Made by a program: the position numbers and the translations under genes | From: Andrena cerasifolii | Taxonomy: Eukaryota > Arthropoda > Insecta > Hymenoptera > Andrenidae | Length of the DNA stretch: 64,000 nt | Direction of reading: 5' to 3' | Assembly (NCBI RefSeq): GCF_050908995.1 | Contig: NC_135132.1 | Span: forward strand, 7,807,001-7,871,000 | Shown: positions 23,172 through 36,100 of the stretch, piece by piece | How the letters are laid out: each line of letters starts with the position of its first letter | How positions within the stretch are numbered: position 1 is the stretch's first letter | The notes under the pieces: generated by a model | Told to the model about the DNA's origin: nothing | Database searches by the model: none | What the model saw: only the letters and a program-made list of their open reading frames with translations

Positions 23172-23830
23172 CTAATCCTCTATATTTATAGCAACAACTG
23201 TACAACTGCCGACCACATCGACGTCCATCGATGGTATCGCCGCGCTCACGGGCTTGACAACAGCTGGAGGGACGAAGCTGTTCAGAACGCTTCTCGCGAT
23301 CGTGGCCTCCTCATTGATCTTCGCGAAGTAACGTCGCGGATCCCCGAAGGTGTCTAAAGCCAAAAGCGGCGGATGGTATTTCCTGGACACTCCGACAGAC
23401 CCAGTCGTTTCGTCGAGATTTCAGATGCTGCCTCAAGAAAGTCACCACTTTGTTCAGCTGCTTCTGAGATGAGCTTTGCTTTTAGACGTCTTCAGGTACT
23501 CCGGTGCGAGTGTCGTTTACTGGGAGTTGCTACTGATTCTTTATCTAGTCAATGAGGAATGTAGGACGGTACATGAATATCAGCATCGCTAGGTTTCCCA
23601 GGAGAGATCGTTCTCAGTTTATAGATCGTCCTCTGAGTAATTAGATCCAGGAGACAATGTCGGGGCACGATTAACGAACCACCGCGAAATTCCTCGCGCG
23701 GCACCGGCAGAATAAAAATACAGAGACCCTACAGTCCGTACGAAATCCATTTCTCACTCAATATCACTACCACGAGTCACAACGCTGAAAGGGGATACCG
23801 CAAACTCATCTTCGGCCTGAACGTACCCAT
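23172..23830 (-). CDS. doubtful two-exon open frame
   Basis: The stretch 23382-23172 (minus) is open for 70 codons to TAG with coding-like composition, including HPPLLALDTFGDPRRYFAKI. It follows TGTCCAG|G, a possible acceptor in phase 2. A short upstream exon 23830-23799 (ATG, then GTFRPKMSL) ends at CG|GTATCC, also phase 2, and would give an 80-residue protein. The acceptor has a poor pyrimidine tract and no family is recognised. It could also be part of the homeobox 3'UTR or a broken gene. Confidence 0.22.
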
Positions 23831-24197
23831 CACGATAAGTAAAATAAGTCAAATAAATTGGTAAAAAAATTGGATCTTACAAAAACGGCCAAAACGAATC
23901 TACTCCGCAGCATCCTCGTGTGGGCTGCAACAAAGGAACGAAAATAGAAACCATAAAAGTAAAAAGACTCGTGCACTATTCCGCCAGTAAATGTAGCCAC
24001 AAGGAGCTTCACGGAATCACCTAAACAAGTTCGCACGAGGTTACCTCAGCCTCCAAGTTACCACAGGAGCACTGCGGGGCTGAGAGACGACCTAGGGAGG
24101 AAGCGACTGTCCTCCGAACAGCACTCAGTTCTCGTTCAAGCACGTGACACTCTCTATATTTACAGGACCCCGCCAGGATGGAGTTAGTTTCGGACGA

Positions 24198-27100
24198 TTA
24201 GTAGAGGTTCGCGGTCTTGAGGGGCAGCGGGTCCAGCAGATAGGGTGGTAGCGCCGCGGAGAAGGGCCTGGGACTGCAGGAGCCCCAAGCCACGCCACCA
24301 CCTCCGTTGCTTCCCCGGTTATGGGGCGAGCTGCCGTCCACTGAGACGTCCGTCGTGTGCTTCACGCTCACGAGATTCGGGTTGGTCAGCGGCTTCACTT
24401 CGTTCGAGGAGAGGACGCTATTGGAGGAGTTGCCTGGTGGCGTCGCTGGACTTCTCGGTGAGCGACCCTCGGCCTTCACGTTGCTCGCCACTGGGCTGGA
24501 CGCCCCGCTGTCCACGCCAATGCCGCTCTGCGATGTGGACTTCTGCTGGGCCAGCCTCTCCTGCTTTCGAAATTTCGCGCGGCGGTTCTGGAACCACACC
24601 TGCAACGCAATGGAATGTGGCTTTAGTGCTGGGGTCTGGGGCACAATTCTGGGTGTATACAAGGGTTTGAAACAAATGGAGGATTAATTGTAATTATTGT
24701 ACGCGAAAAAAAGAACCTCGGGCGTCGGGATTTGAACCCGCGACCCGCGGGTCCTCTGCTTTACTGGGCAGTCGCCTTACCGACTTCCCCAACGCCGACT
24801 CGTCGATGTTCAACGATTTTCGTGGAAGTAACGTGGCGCCACCTGTGTGACCATACGCCGAATGCGTACATTATTAACGGGCTTGCGGATTAACCCGAGT
24901 CTGACATTTCTTATTAAAAATTAGTGAAAATGAAACTGCAACTTCTTTAAAGATGAATAAAAACATGGTCCAAATTTCAGATGAATGGAATCGTTGGTTC
25001 CTTAAAAAAAAAATCCCAAACTTTGCTATGTTTTCAGCTTAAAAATAGAACTCCCCTGAAAAGGAGCGCGATATTTGGGATTTTTTTAAGAGAAGCCCTC
25101 AAATGATATTAATTGAAAATTTTAGGCATATATTTGTACATATTTAGGCAACATTTTAAAAGAATTGTAATTAAAAAAAAACGGTACCTAAAACTTTAAA
25201 CGCGTTTTTCACAAAACGATGTTTTTCGTATTGGTTAGCATGATATCTCAAAAACCAATCACTCGATTTACTTCAAACTTGGCATATATCTGCAGTAGAT
25301 GTCCCGTTATCGTTGTTACTAAAACTAAATCGTTTTTTGCAAAATTAGACTTTTGCGACTAAAAAAACCAGCGAATTATTTTGCAGAAATCGATGTCTGT
25401 TTTAGACGCTGCCATATTTCCTTTAATTTTCAGTATTTCTCATTTAATCTAGTTCAGGGGATAGCCACACTCATACAGATAACAAATTTTTTTAAATTTC
25501 CTATTTCAGACAACTACAACGGCTGATTTTATGCTAACCATGCGCTTATGATTTTTGTAAGGCGCTCTATTTGAAGCACTATAACTCCGGATATAACCAC
25601 TATTTTCGCATACAATTATTTTTTTTCTTATCCTCTAACGATTGACAAATAAAGCCACAAAGCTGGAAGTAAATATCTTTAATGGGTTTGTTTAAAAAAA
25701 TTCCCCTGTCAAGGTAGGGAGGCCCCTTAAACGGGGCAATAATTAGAGAGCTAGTCATTGGGTTATCAATTATTTAGCACCTCTTCCACCCTCGTGCCTT
25801 AATTCACTACGAGTCAAGAAATTCTTCAATTATTTAGACTGCCAAGATGTTTACTATTGAGAGTAACCCTGATCCAGGGTTTTGTCAGCTGCGCGTAACA
25901 AATGCCCAGAAAATGGTCCCTCAGACCATAAATAAAGAGGTCCTTGAAGCACCTGATACCTCTGAAATCTCCAGCACTGAAAATTCTCCACACGACCATC
26001 CACCCTAAAAAACCAGAACCTCCACAATCTAAACGTTCAGCTGCAACTACCCCCCCCAAAAAGCACGAGAAATCAACGAATCCCCGTGACCCAGGCCAAG
26101 GGCCATCATCAAGGGTGTTCCAAAAAATATTTCCATCGACCTTCTCTACGATGTCCAAACACAGACGCCCGCACACGCGCAAAAAGGAGCAGATAGCCCA
26201 GAGAACAGGTCCCCTGCTCGTCAGAGCGAAACGGCGGCGGGCAGCGCTCGTAATTGGCTCTAGTTGGCCAAATGAAATATTTAACGAATAAAATAAACGG
26301 AAAGCGGCGGTGACCTGCATGTTAAAGTAGCGGATTTATTTGCTTTACCGTTTATCTGACCAGCAAAGCCACCCCCCCTCCCTCCCCACGAGCCCCGTGT
26401 TGTCGTCTATCTCCCCCTTTATCCCCCAACCCCTCTCGTCCTCGTCTCTCCCCTCCGCTGGTTCCTCGACGTGTGTGCACGTGGATCCCACCCCCGGATT
26501 TTCCAGGGGCGGCTACGTTCAGGCTTCGCAGCGCTGGGCTGAGTGGCAGCGGCTGTGAAAGAGGGGGTAAGGGGTGGACTCGGAGAGCCAGGGGCGCCAG
26601 GGACACCATGATGAACGTGATTGCCCTTTCCAGGACGGCAAACACTGCTATTGGATTTTTATCAGTCGCCTCTGCCGTTGCCGAACACTGGGAACGCTGT
26701 TGGAGAAATTCGAGCAAACTCCACCGACGCCCGGAATACCTCCACCTGCCTTTTTTTTTCCAGCTCCAAATTAATCGACTGATGATTTTACGGACCAGCC
26801 CGTTTAAAGATGTTTGCGCGGGGTTATGCAATTGACGGTCGGTTTTTTTTATTTTGGTGGAGGGTGGTTATTGGTGGGATTGTGGGCCTTTTAATGGGAG
26901 GGTGGGAGTGGGGTGCTTGGAGAGGAAGAAGCTGATTTGGAGGTAAGGTTTCAGGTTGAGAGTGTAGTCTGGAGAATGTGAAGAGAGGTGGAAAGTTTTG
27001 GAAAGGTGATTTTGTGGGGAGGATGTTTGGGGAGATTCGTGGGACTGAAGTGAAGACTTGCAGAGGTTAAGGGTTCTATTGGCAGGACAGGTTATCCAAA

Positions 27101-30100
27101 TTGGTGATAATGCGCAAAAGTTTTTCATGGAGGGAATTAGCTAGAAATTATTATTATTAGTAAATTACTTTATTGCACTATTATAATTAACGTGAGGATT
27201 AATTTGACATTAACTGCTGCTCTACAACCTACCCTAAAGAGACGTTAGGAGATAAGAAAATGAAAGGAAGTAAAGATTAAATAACTACAGAGGAAACAAT
27301 GAGAGGATGAAAGAACGAACACTGAGTTTAAAGGAAGCTAAAGACGACAGAGAAGGTATATTAGAAGGGATGGAGTTATAATAATAGGAGGATATGCAGG
27401 AGAAGGACGTAGTGAATTCGTTGGACTATCAAAATAAATTAGAGGCCTCTACTAAATCATCCAAAAATTACTATATGAAAAGGTACCTTAGACAAAATTT
27501 CACAAATCATCAAAAAAGAAAAACCTACAGGCCACACATTTCCTTGTTTCAAAGAGCTTCATACACCTTTGTGACTGTAACTTAACTTGTATTTCAGTCA
27601 CGTCTTCCACCCATCTGCATTTTTGGGACTTTACTGCAACTTGACGCATTTTACTGTAATTTGTATCACAAACATATCTGCCCATTTGCATCCCTTTCAA
27701 ACAGACGTTGCTTGTAAATGAATAAATCCCAAATCCCAGTGGTGAGTCACAAAAATGTCTCTGTTATAAAATAGCGATAACATCCCCCTTTCGTCTCCTT
27801 AAAACTGGCCTAAGCCTCTTCAAACTTCGATATGGACATTTTCCAGAAACAAATAATTTCCAACAGTTCAACTTTACTTGATCACAAAATTATTCCCACT
27901 TGTTTAAAGCCACAAAGGTATCTTCATCACAACAGAAACCCAACCATTCCTCTTTTTATACCTAAAAACTCATCCCAACCCCTTCAAACCTCAATCTGGA
28001 AATCTTCCAGAAGCAAACAATTTCCAACAGTTCAACTTTACTTGGTCACAAAATTATTCCCACCTGTTTAAAGCCACAAAGGTATCTTCATCACAACAGA
28101 AACCCAACCATCCCTATTTTTCTACCTAAAAACTCATCCCAACCCCTTCAAACCTCAATCTAGAAATCTTCCAGAAGCAAACAATTTCCAACAGTTTGCC
28201 TTTACATGGTCACAAAATTATTCCCACTTGTTTAAAGCCACAAAGGTATCTTCACCACAACAGAAACCCAACCATCCCTATTTTCCTACCTAAAAACTCA
28301 TCCCAACCCCTTCAAACCTCAATCTGAAAATCTTCCAGAAGCAAACAATTTCCAACAGTTCAACTTTACTTGGTCACAAAATTATTCCCAATTGTTTAAA
28401 GCCACAAAGGTATCTTCATCACAACAGAAACCCAACCATCCCTCTTTTTCTACCTAAAAACTCATCCCAACCCCTTCAAACCTCAATCTGGAAATCTTCC
28501 AGAAGCAAACAATTTCCAACAGTTCAACTTTACTTGGTCACAAAATTATTCCCACCTGTTTAAAGCCACAAAGGTATCTTCATCACAACAGAAACCCAAC
28601 CATCCCTTTTTTTTACCTAAAAACTCATCCCAACCCCTTCAAACCTCAATCTAGAAATCTTCCAGAAGCAAACAATTTCCAACAGTTCAACTTTACTTGG
28701 TCACAAAATTATTCCCACTTGTTTAAAGTCACAAAAGTATCTTCATCACAACAGAAACCCAACCATCCCTATTTTCTACCTAAAAACTCATCCCAACCCC
28801 TTCAAACCTCAATCTAGAAATCTTCCAGAAGCAAACAATTTCCATCAGTTCAACTTTACTTGATCACAAAATTATTCCCACCTGTTTAAAGCCACAAAAG
28901 TATCTTTACCACAACAGAAACCCAACCATCCCTATTTTCCTACCTAAAAACTCATCCCAACCCCTTCAAACCACAATCTGGAAATCTTCCAGAAGCAAAC
29001 AATTTCCAACAGTTCAACTTTACATGGTCACAAAATTATTCCCAGTAACTTAAAATTCCCCCGAGCCGCAGATGTTCCTTTATCACAAAAGAAACCCAAC
29101 GATGTCCCTCCTTTCACCCCAAATCTCATCCAAACTTCTCCAACCTCGTCCAAATGTAGCAAAGTTCCAACAATTCACCTGGACTTGGTCACAAAATTAT
29201 TCCCAGTCGTTTAAAATTCACCCAAGCCGCGGGGAACTGTCTCCTTCGAAAAAATCCTAGCGAAACTATGGACCTGAGGGACTCGCGGCGCGATGAAACG
29301 GGAGGTTAACAAACGTCGTTGCTCGACGGTGGCGTAATAAAATTACGCCGGCCGTGGACCAAAAACTATGTAACGGAAGGCAGAAGCCGCGGTTACGTGC
29401 CAGTGACAACACTAATAATTCGTATTTGGCCACGGACCAAACCCCGAGGAGACCGTGGCAGCATGTGTGCCGTTGTTTGCCGAACGGACGACGACGACGG
29501 CGTGAATTAGGGTGGACTACGTGCCGGCGTTAATGTTAAATAAATACCCTCGGCCGCCTAAATAAAATGCAACGAGCCACACCGACAGATGTCCACCCCG
29601 TTTTGGATAAATATTTAAGCCTCGCCTCATACGCTTCGTTGCCTCCTCGTTCAGCTTCAGCTGCGTCTATTTTCACAAATTCTCCAGCCACTGCAACGAG
29701 CGCTCGTTTGCAAGAATTTTCTTGCAGCGAAAATCTTCTGGCCATTTTACCTTTTTCAATAATTATTCCGATAATTTTTATTAGGAATCGTGGAAGATTT
29801 TGCGAGTGGGTTTGTACGAGGTGAAATCTTATGTAGGAATGCAATAAAAAATTAAGCTTGTAAAGTGAAGTTGTTGTTCGTTTTCGAAGCTGGAATTTCA
29901 TTCGCTTTTAACCATCACTTCTTCAGAAAGCTGTGTGGTACATTGAAGCGAGTATTATGTAACGAAGTGGTAGTAAAAGTAATCTAAGGTCTAACGTAAG
30001 TTTCCTTGGTAATTAGTGGCAGAGCCTCAGCCCTGATGAAAATGGAAATGAACACTTCCCTACAACGATTTTTATGGAGGAAATACTTTGCACCCTCGGG

Positions 30101-33100
30101 TACTAATTGTAAGAAACTGGTGCAACGAACTTGGAGCAGAAGATAATTCTCCGTGGGAGAAGACATTCATCCCCCTCGACGCGACGTTAATAAACAATTT
30201 AAAAAAAAGGGATGGTACTTAATTCTACCAAGAATAGTTAAATTAAAAAATAATAACAATTCAATATTCCTGCAATTCTTCGAATTGTTCGCTGCTAAGA
30301 AAGTATTTACAGGATTTAATCCTGCTAAATTCGCTTCTACAACCCGAGATATTTTTTCACGCGGGTGTTGCTGAATTTGTTGAGTTCGCGCGGGAATATT
30401 CTCAACGTTTGTGTAAACATTTCGACAAGCAAACCCCGAGGCTTATGGCAGGGGCATTAGGAATTCTGCCGTGGTAGGAACATCGGGTTCGCGGTGTATT
30501 TGCTCGTTCGATTAACCCCACGATTGTGACTCGTCGTGATTTCCTCCTTCTGGGCCGGTTAACCAAGGATTTCGTACAGTTGCTGCTCCACCCTCGAGGC
30601 ATTCTCACCCGGCGCTACCAGCAGGCGTTTAGCTCCAAAAAAATCCGGGCGTTCTCTCGTCAAAAATCACGAGAAACAAAAAAAGTTTGTCAAACACCCT
30701 GTTTAAAAATAATAATAATAATTAGAGTCGCTAGCGCACACTAATATAAGAAGAAGGTGGCGTAAAAAGAAGCATAAAGGACGAGCTTCGGCGACCTAAA
30801 AATGTGCCATTTTTAAATCCAACCCTTATATGCGACGTGCTCTGGTAAAAAGGTTAAGGTGCAAAAATAATTGATCGACATTTTCGCGTTTTTTGCAGGC
30901 AGAAGTATTCGTGAAATTCGGCTTTCAAAATTATTTATAAAGCGAAAAGGTTCGCAAATATATTCCTTCGCGAAATGCCATGAATTAATTGGTTGCACAA
31001 GCTTCGATACTAAAAAATACTGTGGACTATATTTAATTTATTTTTATATATATATATATATACTCTGATAAACTTTAAATAAAATACGTAGAGGAGAGCA
31101 GCCAAATATGGAATTTAGTATATGCAATATGGAATTATGTTTTTTTAATGTTAGTTGAATATTGAAAATTCTTCACAACATAACTCTGAGCACGTTTATC
31201 TCAAACACCTGTTTTTACTCGATGGCCTTTTTTACCAGAGCACGTCACAAATAAATATCGCGAGAGGCATAAAACAATCGACTCACAAGGGGTTGAGTCT
31301 TGGAATCTCCATAGAAATTTGATTTTGTATAATTAATACAGATATTAAAACATTTTCTGGGAAGGAGTTAGTTGGAGTCTCTGGAACTTCATCGACCGTC
31401 GCACAGTGGTGCACAATGACATTTTTGTTCAAATCACCCTATAGGTCGTAGTTTTTCAGTAAATTTGACGATTTTTTTTTTAATTCTTTGAAATTAAATT
31501 CTCCATCGATCTACCCGGTCGAAATTTTGAATTTCGTTGCTGATTTTTTTATATTTAGCGAAATATACAGCATCTTTAGAAAAACAGTATCTGTGGGCTT
31601 TTTTGGCCACTGGTTCGGAATTTAAAGTCAGATTTTCGAAAGTGATAAGGAATTCAATACGTCGAAGGGAAATTTCAGAATTTGGGCCTACCACTGTGCG
31701 TCGGATAGGCGCAGTCAGTGGCGGACTGGGTCTGAAAATATTAGTGGCCCACCCACAACTATAAAGCCATCATTTAAATTTTATAAAAAATAACGAATAC
31801 GTCAGCCTCGCATAATCGGAATCAGAACTATTTTTTCAGGGTAATTTATTATATTCTTAAATATAAAATATTTTCGAAAAATAATTTTATTCAATTTCTT
31901 CAACAATTTTAGTAAATTTTCCTTGCATACAGTAATATCATTGAAACTTTTATTATACTCTCAAGCTACTAGCAGACAATTTTTGATACACTCTCGACCG
32001 CCATGTTTGTTTCTCGAAATTTGAGAAAGAAAATTGTACATATTATTTGAAGATACTGAAAAATTTTAATCGAAAAAGTGATTTTACCACCTGGAAATAT
32101 ATTTTTCTAAGACGTGGTATTCCTTGACCTGGCCTAGGCCAAGCTAACCCCTTGAGGGGCCCAGGAGAAATGATGTTTTGAAAGACCCCGCTGCGAACTG
32201 TTCCCCAGAACATATTAATTCCCGGCTATATCTGTAATTGTTTCGCTACAAGCCACGAGCTAGATGAAATTTTCGTCTCCTCCCAGTGGCACGTTCCTGA
32301 AGTGTCCGACATCACTCATGCGAGCGTGGAACAAAAGAGCGCGCAGGGGTGGTCGGGCATGGATCGAGCAATTTAGAAACGGACAGCCTTGGGACGGCCC
32401 CTGGAAAATCAACACGAGCTTCTTTTTCCCGCTGGGACACCGACCATGAGAAACGAGAGGTCGATCCGGGCGATCGGAGGGGGATGGAGACACTTCTGAC
32501 GAAGGGTCTGCTTCCGTGGAGAGGCAGGAAAAACAGGAGGCAGAGGGCGCAGAGAAGAGCCGCGGAGGATACAGCGGGTGGTGGAAAAGAAAAGCAGAAG
32601 ATATTTCTGAAGAAAAAAAAAAAGAGTGGAAGAATAAGATGTGGTAAGTGGGGAGAGTAAATTGTAGAAAGATTGAAAGAAAATTGGGGGAACTAAAAGG
32701 GGACATTTAGGACGTCAGAAAGGTCCTGGTGGATATTGTTGATCTGTGAAGAAAATTGAAAAGGAAAATTGAAAGCGTTGGTAAACAAACGAGGTGATAT
32801 TTTTCCTGGGTAGATAAAGAGACTGGTGTCAGAAGAAGTTCATCCTGGGATTAACTTTGAAGTGTGTCCACTTTTTATGTGCAACAAATAGGTCTTGACT
32901 GTCTCTTCATGCTGGATAAAAATCACATTTACATCTACTGAATTAGAAATTTGTCAAAAAATAATATTTTTTTCATCCTAGAGATTTTTCCCTAGTTTAT
33001 AGTTATTAAGCAACGTTATTCTTTTTATAAATTAATAGTCAGTTGGCAGGGAGGATTTTTCAGAAACGTGAGCTTTCAGTTTGTACTCGGTTTCGTTTCG

Positions 33101-36100
33101 GATTTTTATTTAATAAAAAAAAAAGCAGTTGAAGTAATTTCAACTGAAGAATAATTATAAATCGGTGTACAGTCGCCAGATGTATTAGAATCATGAAAAT
33201 GTGACTTGAGGGTTGTTGCGGATGTCCCTGGAACACACTGTTGCGAGTTCAGAGCATCAGAATATTCGTGACCTTCTATTTTGGATATTTCTTTGTTACT
33301 TTCATCCTGAGAAGTTGATTAGGGGATGAAAATTGAAGTATTCTGTACTGATAACCATTAGAAGAGACTTGCGAATCAGGGACATTTATGTAACAAAGTA
33401 TCATGGATAATATGAATATCCACATTATTTTCAATTCAGGGATCGTTCCACTGTGAAGACGTGAAAAATTATCATTTTTCAGAATTTATGTTTTAGCAAG
33501 TGTAATGTTCAGCGTAAATAATATTTAGTCTACTTATTTAAATAATATTTATACACTTATTGACAGTATAAAAAAAAAATCTGTTGTAAATTTTTAACAG
33601 TTTTTTTTAAAATATATATCGTACTGATGTGAGCGCCGTGAAAAACAGATGCACTGCTGGTGCAGGTGATTCCGGGAGAACGACGCACGCAAAGCCAAAA
33701 ATTGAAAGTGTATTGTAGTCATTATGAGTGTGGTTATCATTGAGAGCAGAATTATTTTGGCTGATAAAAAAAATAAGAAAATAAGGCGTGAAAATTTCAG
33801 ACTGATTGGTCAAATAGTTTTTTTGCAATCACCTGCACTTTAAGTTTTGAAACAGATTAAAAAAATTCTTTAAAATTTTATTGTATAAACTAAGAGTAGC
33901 TTAACAAATACCAAAAACATTTATCGAATTATATGTTGTATCTGTGGAGAAAAAAAACTTTAAAAAGTAGCTTAATTTTTGGGCCGAGCACAGTAGAATG
34001 ACCCCTTCAGGTAAGTAGAATTACACCCCCAGGATCAGCCCAGAGTAACTCACCCTAAACAGTATTTTGAGCCCAGAACATCCAAGTCCCCAAAATCCTC
34101 GATCCACTTAAAATGCCACCCGAATCCTCCCCCTCGACAAACTCGCGCGAAACGAAAAGAAAGGATCGCGGAAGACACTTGAGGAGTTCAAAGGCACCGG
34201 GCGGGCAGGGGAGAGCTGCTAACGAAGAAAAATATAGCGGCAGAGTGCAGGAAACGGAAAGAAACAAGGCATCCCTGCCCATCGTTGGGCAATAACGTTT
34301 TAAACGGGGGCAAGGCGAAGAGAAACGCAGAGGCAGAGAACGTGGGGTCGGCGAGAAGAAGCGGGGTGAGAGGGGGCTGCAGCTCGCACGGCGGGATGAA
34401 ATGGGGAAAACATTGGCGCTGGTGGGCCGAGGGTGGCTGATACACAAGGGGCCCATGCCAGGAGTGTGCCCTGGTAATTGCGAACTCTATGTAGATCCAC
34501 TTACGGTGATTAAAAACTGTCCTGCTGGGTATCATCCACGGCGAACACGACGACGCGGCTTGCAAACATCCAGGGGCAGCGGCGCGAACCCCGTTTCCGC
34601 GTCTACGCCTCGGGCTTCTTTAACGAATAGTTGGCAAGTGTCGCGACTAATGCGCTATAACTCCACTGTTTCGAGGCGAGGGAATTTTTCGGGCGAGCCT
34701 GTGAACGGGTTTAGGGGCCACGGGTGGCTGGACAGTTGCCCGGTTTTGGGGGAAAGTGGATCATACTGTAGGCACGGTAGTTTTGTAGAGGTCCTAGTAG
34801 TTGGTTGGATTTTAATCAGATTGAGGTGGGTATTGAATAATAAAATTGAAAGTTGCAAGGTGAGAGAATTTTTAGAGCTCACAAGCCATTGGGTAAGTGC
34901 CTATTTTTTTTAGAAATATGCATCATGGTGGGAATAGTAGTTTTGTAGAGGTCCTAGGACTTGGTTGCAGTGTAATCAGATAGAGGGTGATATTAATTGA
35001 TAAAATTAATAGAATCTGATATACTGCAGGATCTCCAAGTCACTGGGCACTCGCCTATTTTTTTTTTTGGAGAATTGTGAATCACAGTTGCTTTACAGTG
35101 ATCCTAGTACAGTATTGCATTGTGGTGAGATGGGGGCTGTTATTGAACCCGCGTTTGGTCCATTACAGAATCCACAATTCACTGAATACCTGCTACATTT
35201 TAAAGTATGAATTACAGTAAAAACAGTAATTCTATAGCAATCTTCGTAATTTAATTTCGTTGTAATTTCACATAGAAGTAACCAAAATAGGGGTGGAAAG
35301 ACTCGAAAGAAGTCTACTCAGTCTATCTGAAATTCTCTCATCTATCAAACATGCAGTGACATTAATTTTTACTAACCAACGATGGCAATTAATTCTGAAC
35401 TCTCGCTCTTGCTACTTCCAACGTCACACAAATGGCTTTAGCCCTTACTCGTGACGACGTTATTTTGCTATTTTCCGAATACACTGTTACAGTGTTAGTT
35501 TTAAGTAGTTTCAAATGGTACCTCGCCTTTTGCACTCTACTTCAACTTTTACCTCTACTATATAATTTCCAACTCTACTATTTTTCTCCTTCTTGTCTTC
35601 TTCTATGCATTTGTTGTTTTCTTTTACATTCCAGTTACCTTCGCAACGTCTACCGCGCAATAAATAATTAAGCAGCTGCTTCATTTCCATCAAACGTAAC
35701 GAGCTGAATGATATTCCTCGAACCGAAATAGTGCCAATAATTACGGAAGCTACTATTCTCACGGTACTCCCCGGGAGAGGTGAGCAAACCAGTGATCCAC
35801 GGACCGGTGGCCCATGTAAAATTCACCTTCGTCAAAGACGAAGGATCCAGCTCGAACGCGCCGAGCCTGTTAAAACATTCATAGCACGTCCAAGAATCTC
35901 CTCGATGCGTCGCGTTAAACGAGTTACAAGGAAAACGTATCCGAAAACGTTCCTATCGATATCACGGGCGGGGGGGCCGGAAGTCGGGCCGTATTACCGT
36001 CACGCTCGATCACTTCCGTTCCGCCGATAAATAACACGCGAGATTGCCATTTCCGTATTCAATCATCGGCCCGTGGGAGGAGCAACGGAGCTGCGACGCG

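Larger units (their letters stand above)
22381..24197. other. intergenic region between the two convergent genes
   Basis: The plus-strand LIM gene and the minus-strand homeobox gene both end towards this stretch, so it must hold the homeobox 3'UTR. Apart from the 20 bp minisatellite and one doubtful exon pair on the minus strand (23172-23830), I see nothing. Confidence 0.5.

Noticed and set aside
27795..29245. Tandem gene or exon family
   Set aside because: The 164 bp units share no open frame and no splice sites.
32260..32706. Overlapping open frames on both strands in Phox2 intron 2
   Set aside because: Strongly purine-biased sequence; low-complexity products, no supporting context.
34401..34913. 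170-codon plus-strand open frame
   Set aside because: Runs into the degenerate 150 bp repeat and overlaps equally long frames on the other strand; no domain.
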